From an uncultured Bacteroidota bacterium (GTDB lineage Bacteria; Bacteroidota; Bacteroidia; Bacteroidales; UBA12481), in contig CAINOB010000073.1 of assembly GCA_903851365.1 (NCBI GenBank), forward strand, positions 1-52,041: 52,041 nucleotides of DNA, given 5' to 3'. Shown here piece after piece: positions 36,059 through 44,538 of the stretch. Every line of letters starts with the position of its first letter. Position 1 is the first letter of the stretch. A model generated the notes under the pieces. That model searched no databases. It saw only the letters and a list, made by a program, of their open reading frames with translations, and was not told the DNA's origin. The translations under genes and the position numbers were made by a program.

Positions 36059-37006
36059 CTAGAACCTCAGCAATCCGCCCAACTTCTCACTTTTCAAAGA
36101 GAATACCGGGTCAAGTGCGTGTTGACCGGATTGTTCAATGATAATCCTTCCCTTCTTTGGGTCTGTGATAAACCGGATAAATTTCTCGGCCAATACCGGA
36201 TCAGATGCATTTTTGGGGATTGTTAACCCATAAATTATCGAAGATCCGTTCTGCGTGACCACTGATCCCGGACTTGTTCCCCTGACATCAACATGAACGC
36301 TTGAATACCATTGATCGAGTTTAGGGTTGCTAAGATTGATTGAGTCTGGAAATTCCAGATAACTAAAACCATGCTGTACTGCAACAGACTTGTAATTAAA
36401 CATATAATCTATAGTCTGGCTTTCGAGTAGCGCATTTAAATCTGTTTCCTTACCACGGATAAACCGGGTATCCTTTTCAAGTAGTTGATTCCAATCCTTT
36501 CCGCCCTTATAAAACTGGTTGGCAAGCTTTAGTGCAAGGACTGTCCGGTATCCGCAAGGATCTGAATCCGGATCACTTCGTCCAAAATGGATTTCCTCAT
36601 CCATCAGAATTTCAAACCAATTACCAGCATTAATGAGGTTGGCTTTTCTTGATTTATCGGTATAAACCAGACAAAGCTCATTCGCCGCAAACAGAATATT
36701 CCAGCTGGCATAGGTGGGAATAACCAATTCATCAATCAATGCATAATCGGCAAGTGCTAAAACGTCGCATTTCTGATTTAGTTCAGTTATTTTTCTAACG
36801 CAAGCCAGACTCCCGGCTGCTTCCATCTGCACTTTTACTCCAGGATTCTCCTGTTCGAAAGCTAAAGCGAGTTTTTTCATCGGCACTGATAAACTGCCTG
36901 CATGAAAGACAGAAAGCACCTTATTTTCAACCTTTTGATTTTTTGCAGTGTTGCAGGACCATAACAAGGTCACTAACAAAAGAATTGACCAGCCTATTTT
37001 TCGCAT
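36059..37006 (-). CDS. Tungstate/molybdate-binding lipoprotein (WtpA-like)
   Basis: This 315-residue solute-binding protein has a lipobox LLWSC (near residue 18) and a type 2 periplasmic-binding fold. The family motifs are VFHAGSLSVPMKKLA (near 30-44), AAGSLACVRKITEL, VLALADYALI, and the WtpA-specific FGRSDPDSDPCGYRTVLALKLANQFY. The group binds tungstate and often molybdate. I use the ATG at 37006 (MRKIGWS), since the longer reading adds 18 residues ahead of the signal. It precedes the lipoprotein, permease and ATPase on the same strand. Confidence 0.9.
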   Translation of the reverse strand: MRKIGWSILLLVTLLWSCNTAKNQKVENKVLSVFHAGSLSVPMKKLALAFEQENPGVKVQMEAAGSLACVRKITELNQKCDVLALADYALIDELVIPTYASWNILFAANELCLVYTDKSRKANLINAGNWFEILMDEEIHFGRSDPDSDPCGYRTVLALKLANQFYKGGKDWNQLLEKDTRFIRGKETDLNALLESQTIDYMFNYKSVAVQHGFSYLEFPDSINLSNPKLDQWYSSVHVDVRGTSPGSVVTQNGSSIIYGLTIPKNASDPVLAEKFIRFITDPKKGRIIIEQSGQHALDPVFSLKSEKLGGLLRF

Positions 37007-37056
37007 TACAGCAACATTAAACTTTAAATTATTAAGACAAGAACCCGGGTCAGCAC

Positions 37057-39501
37057 TCAATAGAATAAGTTAGCATAATCAGGAATTTCAAAAACGTACC
37101 GGCCTGGAGTATTAAGGTTGATCATAGTGCCTTTTTGATTGTCGGGTTGATTCCAGTTCAGAGGAATCACTTTCGATTGAATATTTTTCATTCCCTCTTC
37201 TGGAATCCAAACGGTGCCTAAGCCTTCTGGAATTGTAAACTCCAGAAACAGATTCTTCCCGGTCCACCACCATCTGCTTACCAGTTTTCCGGAAGGAAAA
37301 TATCGTTCGCAATTAATCGAATCTAACCCAGGTATCGGCTGTGGTCTTAAGGTAGCCTTATTCAAACCTGGATTTTCCTGATCTGGCTGAATTCCTCCCA
37401 ACCACTTTAAGTACCATTCGGAAACTGATCCAAACATCGGATGATTCTGGGAAAAGGTGTTATCACTTTCTTTCCAGGTTTCCCATATTGTTGTTGCGCC
37501 ATTATCAATCATATATTTCCAGCCTGGAAATCCTGATTGATTTACAATACGATAGGCAACATCCGATCGGCCGTTTGATGAAAGTGCCTCCAAAAGATAT
37601 TTTGTTCCAAATATTCCTGTTGAAACATGATAATCGGCAATTTTCATAACTTCCAGTAATCGGTTCATCGCTACTTTACGATCCTCGGGCCCCAGTACTC
37701 CGGAAGCCAGAAGTGTCGCAAGTAAGGTTTGCTTATTCGGAACATCGATTGATGGAGTATCCCAGAAAAGGTCTATAATTTTGTCACGGATATTGTTGGC
37801 CAGCTTGCTATACCTGGCTATTCCGGCATTATCACCGGCTACCTCTGCAAAACGCTTCATGATGAGAGCAACCTGAAAATAATGACAAGTACCGGTCAGC
37901 TCAACGGGTACTTTTGCAAGACTTTCATGATCACTTAATCCATTGTCGACAACAAAATTCGGATGAATTTTAGCGACTTTATCCATCCAGGCTTGGTCGG
38001 TTTTGTACATTTCCTTAACAAGTGAATAATCGCCATAGTGCACAAAAAGTGCGTTTTGCAGGAATAGAAATGCTGATTCCCAGCTTAATCCACAATACTC
38101 AATACCCACAAACGGCGCAGTATCTACAAAGTGGTCAGGTTTCATTGCATCTACCCAGTCAAAGATCATTTTCCGGTAGATATCATGCATGTTATAATTG
38201 TAGGTGTACGCATCAGCTACTGCGTTAATATCACCCCCATATCCAAATTTTTCACGCGCCGGACAATCAGATTGAACACTTTGGAGATTGCTCAGGAAGG
38301 TCCATTGGCAATTTTTATTTAATTGATTCAGGTAACCTGAGGATCCAAGAATCTTGCCAGCCTCCTGGACATCCGAGTTTATTCTGCCTGCCTGTATATC
38401 AGATATTGCCAGCTTATGCCTGAGTCCGGTTATTTCGACATATCGGAAACCATGAAAAGTAAACCTTGGCTGAAAGATTTCCATTCCTTTTCCCTTGGCA
38501 ATATAAACATCAATTTGTTCAGCCACCGCAGGAGCACCAGGACCGCCTACCCCTGCCCTCTTTATCTGGCCGCAAGCGGTAGTCATTGTATTTACTAAGC
38601 CGCTGGGATAAAGAAGTTCACCATATCTGAATCTTACAGTATCACCTGCCTCAGCTTTTATTTTTACCCTGATAAGACCCGTAAAATTTTGACCAAAATC
38701 TATAATCTGACCACTTTTTTCATCTTGTTTTATGGATAATGGATCCAACCATTTCGTGATTCTTATCGGAGGAAAATCAGACAATTGGAGGTTGCCTCCA
38801 GGTCCTCCGCTTACTTTTGCAGCCTGCCAGCCTTTCAGTTTGGATCCCGGTTCGCACCACCCTTGCACCTCTTTTCTGGAATCGTACCATTCACCGAGAT
38901 AAACACTATTCCGGGTCACTGGCCCATTATGGGTTATCCATTTATCTGAAGTACAAAAGTTAACCTGGCTGCCATCCTTGAATGTAACAACCAATAGTCC
39001 AATTACACAGGGTTTCCCGACAGTCAGAGCATTGCGGAGATTTTTACCCCCCCACATCCGCAAAGGCAAGGGGTTGTAAAACCCGTTGCCAAGCATTATT
39101 CCCCAGGAATTCTTTCCTTTACGAACAAGTGAGGTTACATCAAGCCGGGTCACATAAACCCGCTTTCCGAAATTTGTCCACGCCGGATCCAACTGTTGAT
39201 CGCCAACCCGTTTACCGTTTATCCATGTTTCGTAATAGCCGGCAGCGGTGATAAACATTTCAGCCTTCTCAACTTGCTCACTGATACCAAATTGTGTCCT
39301 GAATAAAGGAGAAGGATTATCCAGATAAAATAAGCTGTCGGATTCAGGAATATTAGTTTCTCCCTCGATCCATTTTGCATTGCCCAGTAGTGCTTTGCCT
39401 TCAGATAACTTTTGCGATTGCAGCTGAGGAACCGCAGCTTGAACCGAAAAAGCGGAAAACAAAAATAGACCAACCGCGACGGGAACAAAAATATTTTTCA
39501 T
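37057..39501 (-). CDS. Alpha-L-rhamnosidase, GH78
   Basis: This 814-residue secreted enzyme has a cleavable signal (VAVGLFLFSAFSVQA). N-terminal beta-sandwich domains follow (about 30-380, including FITAAGYYETWINGKRVGDQ), then an (alpha/alpha)6 catalytic domain. The GH78 motifs are SDCPAREKFGYGGD (near 406-419) and GATTIWETWKESDNTFSQNH (near 645-665), with the expected acidic residues. It releases L-rhamnose from polysaccharides or glycosides. It starts four bases after the AOR stop, an unexpected position between AOR and the tungstate-binding protein, and no SusC/D pair is nearby. Confidence 0.92.
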   Translation of the reverse strand: MKNIFVPVAVGLFLFSAFSVQAAVPQLQSQKLSEGKALLGNAKWIEGETNIPESDSLFYLDNPSPLFRTQFGISEQVEKAEMFITAAGYYETWINGKRVGDQQLDPAWTNFGKRVYVTRLDVTSLVRKGKNSWGIMLGNGFYNPLPLRMWGGKNLRNALTVGKPCVIGLLVVTFKDGSQVNFCTSDKWITHNGPVTRNSVYLGEWYDSRKEVQGWCEPGSKLKGWQAAKVSGGPGGNLQLSDFPPIRITKWLDPLSIKQDEKSGQIIDFGQNFTGLIRVKIKAEAGDTVRFRYGELLYPSGLVNTMTTACGQIKRAGVGGPGAPAVAEQIDVYIAKGKGMEIFQPRFTFHGFRYVEITGLRHKLAISDIQAGRINSDVQEAGKILGSSGYLNQLNKNCQWTFLSNLQSVQSDCPAREKFGYGGDINAVADAYTYNYNMHDIYRKMIFDWVDAMKPDHFVDTAPFVGIEYCGLSWESAFLFLQNALFVHYGDYSLVKEMYKTDQAWMDKVAKIHPNFVVDNGLSDHESLAKVPVELTGTCHYFQVALIMKRFAEVAGDNAGIARYSKLANNIRDKIIDLFWDTPSIDVPNKQTLLATLLASGVLGPEDRKVAMNRLLEVMKIADYHVSTGIFGTKYLLEALSSNGRSDVAYRIVNQSGFPGWKYMIDNGATTIWETWKESDNTFSQNHPMFGSVSEWYLKWLGGIQPDQENPGLNKATLRPQPIPGLDSINCERYFPSGKLVSRWWWTGKNLFLEFTIPEGLGTVWIPEEGMKNIQSKVIPLNWNQPDNQKGTMINLNTPGRYVFEIPDYANLFY

Positions 39502-39505
39502 CGCA

Positions 39506-41662
39506 CTATTCCTGATAAGGAGTTACCACCTCAATAACTTCAGGCAAATCCATCCCTATCTTTTTCAGATGCTCAATAGTAGGCACACCATTTGAGTTCC
39601 ATCCTCTGCGTTTATATACGGCATCAAGAAGTTGTTCGTAACGTCCTTCCCGATAGGCTCTCAGGGCTTTTTGCTTTTCTTCGGATGTTTTACCCTCCGG
39701 ATCAAATCCAACCTGCTCCTTGAGTTGCTTATCGTATCGTTCAGCACGACTTTCATATTCTTCGATTGTAACAGGTCCAGCTGCACGGAACGGTTGAGCA
39801 TCGTGTTTGCGTGTGCCATATCCCCGGCGAAGGTTGAAAATGCGCTGAAAATTATAAACCCGCTCCGAGTCCTCGATTAACCTCTTTTTATCAAACTCTA
39901 GACCAGTGACAGCCTTGTAAATGGTCACATAATTATCAACATGTTCCGGGACTTTTGCAGGCTCGTCGGTTTCGGCATTATTTGCTGGTTCAACATCATT
40001 CCAGGGTAACTTGCAAAGGCCAACAAGTCCGAACCAGGTGCGGAACATGGGAAAATAATGAAGGGCTTCAGCTTTTTTCTCAAATGTCGGGATCTGGTTA
40101 TTAACCATATCCATGAAGATCAGCCAGGCCTCATCATGCTGTGGACCTTTATTCGTCATTGCAAAGCCACCTTGCTGTGCCAGAGACTCTTTCGATACAT
40201 ATTCTGAATATTCCAATCCTTTATTCTCCATGCCGATATCTTTCATAAATCCGGGATCACCCCAGCCTTTTTCAGCAAAAATCTCTTTCATTTTACGGAT
40301 TCCCATGCCGGCAATCAGTCCGAACCCTTCGCCACGAGCGACCCTGTGTAAAAGTTCTATTGCCCCTTCGGTGTTTCCAAAATTCAACTCCAGTCCACCA
40401 GTCCTTTCTTTATTGATGATCCCGGCTTCATAGCATTCCATTACAAATGCCATATTGGTAGCCCAGCTGATAGTGTCCATCCCGTAGGTATCGCAATAAA
40501 AATTGGCCTCAATAATGTAGTCGGGATCAAAAATTCCGCAATTGGATCCTAACCCGGCAGCATTTTCATATTCCGGCCCGTCAACCAGCACATCTTCTCC
40601 TTTATACGGACCAGTTTTTACGATATAATGGTTGACAGCTTTGGCACAACCCATGTTGCATCCGATCCAGCAACCATCAGGTGTACCTTGTTGAAAACGT
40701 GCTTTCCAAACCTCTGAATCAATTAGATAAGCATTTTTATGCGATCCATATTTATAGTTCATGGTGGGTAGCAAATCATAATCATTCATGATTTCCATGA
40801 GGTGTGCCGTGCCCTTTGTTCTCATCTCACACTGAGAATCATCCAGTTCACGAATCTCAGCGTTGAATCGCTTGCCCCGTTCCATGATTGCGGGCAGGTC
40901 CACAACATTATTTAAATTTCCTTTAACACCAGAAATCTTACATACTATTGCCTTTACCTTTTTATTCCTGAGAACAGCACCGATTCCTCCACGACCTGCT
41001 TGTTTAAGCCGAATGCGTCCCTTTTTCTTATCCCAAAAACTAAAATTCAACATACCAAGCCAGGAATGCTCTGCTGCCATCCCGGTAGAAATCACAGAAA
41101 CATTATGCTTGCTCTCTTCATTATCAGCATACATCTCTGTCAGAATTTCACTCAACAAGTGGCTATCCATTGGTTCTTCGGGCGCTTCCTCTATTCTTAT
41201 CATCCCAGTGGTTCCATCCAATATGATGATAATATCCCTTTGTGCTTTTCCCTGAAGTTCGAACGCATCAAACCCGGAGAATTTGATAAACGGGCCGAAA
41301 TAACCGCCGGCATTGCTGTCAGTAGCTGAATTGCTTGCAGGGGAAATAGTAACTACCAAAGACTTACCGGTACCGGAATACTGCGTTATCCCTGCAATCG
41401 GACCGGATGAAATGACAATCTCATTTTCTGGATCATCCCATTTTGTGTCCGGTTTGGTTGCTTCCCAAAGTAATTTCAGTCCATATCCTTTCCCCCCGAT
41501 GAATTTCTCTTTCATCATCGGTGGTACATCCTTTATTTTAAAGGTATTATCTGAAATATTCAACTGTAAAACCTTATTGGTATAACCCTTATCAAGCGGA
41601 GTCACATCATACTTGAATTCAGACAGAAGAATATGTTTCCCGAGCATTTCTTTTATATTCAT
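39506..41662 (-). CDS. Tungsten-type aldehyde:ferredoxin oxidoreductase family enzyme
   Basis: This 718-residue enzyme is of the AOR family, which binds tungsten or molybdenum on two pterins plus a [4Fe-4S] cluster and oxidises aldehydes to acids. The N-terminal pterin domain shows KFIGGKGYGLKLLWEA, SSGPIAGITQYSGTGKS and SNAGGYFGPFIKF. Cluster ligands are likely C331, C335, C339 and C550; the first pair is spaced C-x3-C rather than the usual C-x2-C. It is about 100 residues longer than P. furiosus AOR, with extra N- and C-terminal parts. I start at the ATG 41662, since a -7 element lies in the longer reading. The substrate is unknown. Confidence 0.88.
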   Translation of the reverse strand: MNIKEMLGKHILLSEFKYDVTPLDKGYTNKVLQLNISDNTFKIKDVPPMMKEKFIGGKGYGLKLLWEATKPDTKWDDPENEIVISSGPIAGITQYSGTGKSLVVTISPASNSATDSNAGGYFGPFIKFSGFDAFELQGKAQRDIIIILDGTTGMIRIEEAPEEPMDSHLLSEILTEMYADNEESKHNVSVISTGMAAEHSWLGMLNFSFWDKKKGRIRLKQAGRGGIGAVLRNKKVKAIVCKISGVKGNLNNVVDLPAIMERGKRFNAEIRELDDSQCEMRTKGTAHLMEIMNDYDLLPTMNYKYGSHKNAYLIDSEVWKARFQQGTPDGCWIGCNMGCAKAVNHYIVKTGPYKGEDVLVDGPEYENAAGLGSNCGIFDPDYIIEANFYCDTYGMDTISWATNMAFVMECYEAGIINKERTGGLELNFGNTEGAIELLHRVARGEGFGLIAGMGIRKMKEIFAEKGWGDPGFMKDIGMENKGLEYSEYVSKESLAQQGGFAMTNKGPQHDEAWLIFMDMVNNQIPTFEKKAEALHYFPMFRTWFGLVGLCKLPWNDVEPANNAETDEPAKVPEHVDNYVTIYKAVTGLEFDKKRLIEDSERVYNFQRIFNLRRGYGTRKHDAQPFRAAGPVTIEEYESRAERYDKQLKEQVGFDPEGKTSEEKQKALRAYREGRYEQLLDAVYKRRGWNSNGVPTIEHLKKIGMDLPEVIEVVTPYQE

Positions 41663-41692
41663 AAAACTCTTAATTTTCTCATTGTTGTTGGA

Positions 41693-41700
41693 CAAAAATA
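41693..41700 (-). promoter_or_regulatory. -7 element of the AOR promoter (TATTTTTG)
   Basis: The minus strand reads TATTTTTG, fitting TAnnTTTG, 31 bases before the AOR ATG. It supports the shorter AOR start. A matching element for the opposite gene is at 41793-41800. Confidence 0.6.
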
Positions 41701-41744
41701 ACACTTAATCATTCCGTAAACATCTATCAATTGATGATTTATAT

Positions 41745-41768
41745 CATTATGCAAGTTCATGCATATCG
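41745..41768. promoter_or_regulatory. ModE-like operator between AOR and DUF364 genes
   Basis: A 24-base imperfect dyad has arms CATTATG and CATATCG and closely matches the site at 36019-36042. It lies between the two divergent promoters, 45 bases from the AOR -7 and 25 bases from the DUF364 -7. A further small dyad, ATGAT-TTAT-ATCAT, adjoins at 41734-41747. Confidence 0.6.
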
Positions 41769-41792
41769 ACGCTGTTAATCAGATTCTTTACC

Positions 41793-41800
41793 TATTTTTG
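41793..41800 (+). promoter_or_regulatory. -7 element of the DUF364 operon promoter (TATTTTTG)
   Basis: TATTTTTG fits TAnnTTTG and lies 16 bases before the DUF364 ATG at 41817, giving a very short leader. Confidence 0.55.
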
Positions 41801-41816
41801 ATCTTTATTTTATGTT

Positions 41817-42509
41817 ATGAAAGATCCTGTTATGCTCCTTTTCGAAGCCTTCCCGTATGATGCCGGAAAAGTTCTTGCGTCGGCCTGCGGTGAGGCATAT
41901 GTGGCTATCATGCTTGCAAGTGGCAGAATTGGGGTCTGCTCTACCCTCGGCAAACCAATTGAAACTGACCCACTCCAGCTCACCTCGCCCGACCTGAAAA
42001 ACAGGGAACACCGGATGCTTGTTACCGCTTATGCTAATGCGCATGTTAATTATGAGCATGCTAATCTCGGATCAGGAGATATCTTTGAACGGGTCGATTT
42101 TGCATCAAAAAGAAACACGGTGATGATCGGATATTTCCCTCCTCTCGTTGATAAATTTCGGAGAGATGGAATTACACTTTTCCCTTTCGATCAATTGAAA
42201 AGTTATCCCGACTTAGTTCCGCAGTCGCTGATGGGAGAAAAACTCAGCCAAACAGATTGTGTAGTCATTTCAGCCACCTCACTGATTAATTCAACTTTCA
42301 CAGAGATAATCAGCCAAGTTAATCCGGGATCTGAAATTTATTTGCTCGGTCCCTCAACTCCCCTTTTTGAAGATTTATTATCTGATTACCGCATCACCAA
42401 ACTTTTCGGGATGACTTTCCGGTTATTCGACTTCGAAGTTCTTGGATTGATCGGAAAAGGAATGGGTACTCAATCTTTCAGCAAAAAAAGCTTTAAAGTT
42501 TCTCTATAA
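41817..42509 (+). CDS. DUF364 putative heavy-metal chelation protein
   Basis: This 230-residue protein has the two-part layout of DUF364 proteins: an N-terminal enolase-like part (about 1-75, GEAYVAIMLASGRIGVCST) and a C-terminal Rossmann-like part. The latter shows VMIGYFPPLVDKFRRDGI, DCVVISATSLINSTFTEII and YLLGPSTPLFEDLL. The C-terminal domain has been proposed to bind metals in archaeal and bacterial metal-use clusters. It is transcribed divergently from AOR and leads ThiF, lipoprotein and ThiS genes. A role in tungsten or pterin handling is inferred from context. Confidence 0.82.
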   Translation: MKDPVMLLFEAFPYDAGKVLASACGEAYVAIMLASGRIGVCSTLGKPIETDPLQLTSPDLKNREHRMLVTAYANAHVNYEHANLGSGDIFERVDFASKRNTVMIGYFPPLVDKFRRDGITLFPFDQLKSYPDLVPQSLMGEKLSQTDCVVISATSLINSTFTEIISQVNPGSEIYLLGPSTPLFEDLLSDYRITKLFGMTFRLFDFEVLGLIGKGMGTQSFSKKSFKVSL

Positions 42510-42512
42510 GCC

Positions 42513-43094
42513 ATGAACTGGTTAAAGATTCAGGAAAAACTCAGTTATCGGAGTGCCGGAATAGCCGGCGCTGGCGGACTCGGATCTAATTGCGCTGCAG
42601 CACTGGTGCGCGTGGGTATCGGACGTTTGGTTATTTGTGACTTCGATTGCGTGGAAGAATCGAACCTTAACCGGCAATTCTATTTCCGCGATCAGATTGG
42701 CCTGGATAAAGTCGAGGCATTGAAAATAAACTTGTTACGAATTAATCCCGGTGTAATCATCGAAACACACAAAATAAGGTTAACAACGGAGAACATTCCT
42801 GAACTTTTTAACGGGGTGGATATTTTATTTGAAGCGTTCGACAGAGCTGATCAGAAAGTAATGATCATTGAATCAGCACTAACCACTTGGCCAGACAGAC
42901 CATTGATCATCGGATCTGGAATGGCTGGATTCGGCGATTCCAATTCGATCCGGATGCGAAATGTCGGGAACCTGTACATTTGTGGTGATGAAACAACAGA
43001 AATATCTTCTGATTTGTCACCATTAGCTCCCAGGGTTGGAATTGTAGCCAATATGATGGCAAATACCGGAATCGATCTATTGTTAAAATTTTAA
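42513..43094 (+). CDS. ThiF family 2 / MoeB-like E1 adenylyltransferase
   Basis: This 193-residue E1-like enzyme adenylates the C-terminal Gly-Gly of a sulfur carrier. It has the ATP-binding GAGGLGSNCAAALVR (near 19-33) and DFDCVEESNLNRQ (with the arginine that contacts ATP). At fewer than 200 residues it is the short ThiF family 2, with no zinc-binding CxxC pairs and no rhodanese domain. The gene lies three bases after DUF364 and upstream of a ThiS/MoaD-like carrier. It is most likely for thiolation of a tungsten-pterin or another sulfur carrier, rather than thiamine, for which no other gene is present. Confidence 0.85.
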   Translation: MNWLKIQEKLSYRSAGIAGAGGLGSNCAAALVRVGIGRLVICDFDCVEESNLNRQFYFRDQIGLDKVEALKINLLRINPGVIIETHKIRLTTENIPELFNGVDILFEAFDRADQKVMIIESALTTWPDRPLIIGSGMAGFGDSNSIRMRNVGNLYICGDETTEISSDLSPLAPRVGIVANMMANTGIDLLLKF

Positions 43095-43104
43095 AAAAAC
43101 ATTG

Positions 43105-44250
43105 ATGAAAACTTGGGTAAGGATTTTCACAGTCATACTATTATCAATAGCACTCTTTATTTCATGCAATACAGGGAAGAAGGCACTTCAACAGGGAAAT
43201 TATTCCGAAGCCGTTTTTACTTCTGTGCAACGCTTGCGGGATAATCCTGACAGTAAGAAATCAGGTGAAACACTTCGACAAGCTTATCCGCTAGCGTTAA
43301 GCACCTTCAAACTGGAAATCGACCAGTTGCTAAAAAGCCAGAACGCATTAAAATACGGAGGAGTTGCGGATAAATATGAAACGATGAACCGTATGGCTGA
43401 TGAGATCCAGCATTGCCCAGCTGCCCTGAAAATCATCCATAATCCAGAAATCTTTACTGAGGAAGGAGCAGCAGCTCGCCAAAAGGCGGCACCTGAAGCA
43501 TACGAAGCAGGGATCAACCTCCTTAAGCAGGGTACGAGGACATCTGCCAAAAATGCCTATTACCAATTTGTGAATACTGACCGCTATGTTCCGGGATACA
43601 AAGATGTCCAACAAAAAATACAACAAGCCAAAATTGATGCTACCTTAAAAGTTGTGGTTGAACAGGTTCCTGTTCCTGGCCGCTATAAATTAAGCTCCGA
43701 CTTCTTTTATGACCAGGTATACTCTTTGCTTAATAAAACCAGCAAGCGCGAGTTTGTCGAGTTTTACAGTCCCGAAGCAGCAAAAAAACTGCCTTATGTT
43801 GATGAGATCCTGATGATGGAATTTGATGATTTTGTGGTCGGTTCAACCTATGATAAAGATTCAGAAAAGGAATTTACCAGCAAGGATTCAGTTAAAACCG
43901 GGTCGGCAACAATAAAAGGCCAGAAGGTTGATGTTTTCGACAGAGTAAAGGCTAAACTGACCATTCACCGGCGTGAGGTAGTTTCAACAGGGGTATTGGC
44001 AGTTCAGATAGTTGACGCTCGTACCAATAAACCAAAAGCAACGCAAAAATTCCCGGGCACCTATACCTGGTACACGGAATGGGCAAATTACAATGGTGAT
44101 GGTCGTGCACTTAACCAACAGCAACTCGAGATGTGCAAAAGGAAACCTCTTATGCCCCCTCCTCCACAGGACCTATTCCTCGATTTTACTAAGCCGATTT
44201 ATGAACAGCTCAAAGGATTCTTAAACAACTATTACAAAAACATCGAATGA
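43105..44250 (+). CDS. Lipoprotein of unknown function in the ThiF-ThiS operon
   Basis: This 381-residue lipoprotein has a lipobox LFISC (near residue 22). A TPR-like helical N-terminal part follows (about 28-180; KKALQQGNYSEAVFTSVQRLRDNPDS and AYEAGINLLKQGTRTSAKNAYYQF). A beta-rich C-terminal part (about 240-340) contains VKAKLTIHRREVVSTGVLAVQIVDARTN. I recognise no family. It starts 10 bases after the ThiF stop and ends three bases before the ThiS start, so it is part of the operon, but its periplasmic location does not fit with a cytoplasmic sulfur carrier. The ATG at 43105 is preferred over a TTG three bases upstream. Confidence 0.7.
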   Translation: MKTWVRIFTVILLSIALFISCNTGKKALQQGNYSEAVFTSVQRLRDNPDSKKSGETLRQAYPLALSTFKLEIDQLLKSQNALKYGGVADKYETMNRMADEIQHCPAALKIIHNPEIFTEEGAAARQKAAPEAYEAGINLLKQGTRTSAKNAYYQFVNTDRYVPGYKDVQQKIQQAKIDATLKVVVEQVPVPGRYKLSSDFFYDQVYSLLNKTSKREFVEFYSPEAAKKLPYVDEILMMEFDDFVVGSTYDKDSEKEFTSKDSVKTGSATIKGQKVDVFDRVKAKLTIHRREVVSTGVLAVQIVDARTNKPKATQKFPGTYTWYTEWANYNGDGRALNQQQLEMCKRKPLMPPPPQDLFLDFTKPIYEQLKGFLNNYYKNIE

Positions 44251-44253
44251 TTT

Positions 44254-44457
44254 ATGAATATCCAATTAAATAACAACCCCGATATCATTCCTGGTGACTC
44301 CTTGTCAATCAGCGATATCCTTCGTTTAAAAAACTTTTCCTTCCCGAACCTGGTGATTAAGATCAATGGACAACTAATTCGGAAACCACAATATGATTCA
44401 GCGCTTGTCCATGATGGGGATATCGTGGAAATTATCCACCTGATCAGTGGAGGATGA
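44254..44457 (+). CDS. ThiS/MoaD-like sulfur carrier protein
   Basis: This 67-residue ubiquitin-like protein ends in ISGG, the terminal Gly-Gly that is adenylated and thiolated by an E1. The fold is suggested by SLSISDILRLKNFSFPNLVIKINGQLIRK, with DGDIVEIIHLISGG at the end. ThiS and MoaD cannot be told apart with confidence by sequence; the tungsten context and lack of other thiamine genes favour a MoaD-like role, whereas the KINGQLIRK style is nearer ThiS. It is last in the operon and followed by a terminator. Confidence 0.82.
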   Translation: MNIQLNNNPDIIPGDSLSISDILRLKNFSFPNLVIKINGQLIRKPQYDSALVHDGDIVEIIHLISGG

Positions 44458-44477
44458 TAAGTTTTTACTTTAATCAG

Positions 44478-44517
44478 GTGCTGCATTTTTATTAAAAGTT
44501 GCAGCACTTTTTTTTTT
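44478..44517 (+). terminator. Rho-independent terminator after the ThiS-like gene
   Basis: Stem GTGCTGCA/TGCAGCAC is followed by a run of at least ten T. It separates the DUF364-ThiF-ThiS operon from the ECF sigma operon. Confidence 0.88.
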
Positions 44518-44538
44518 GCTTCGTCATGAAGATGAATT

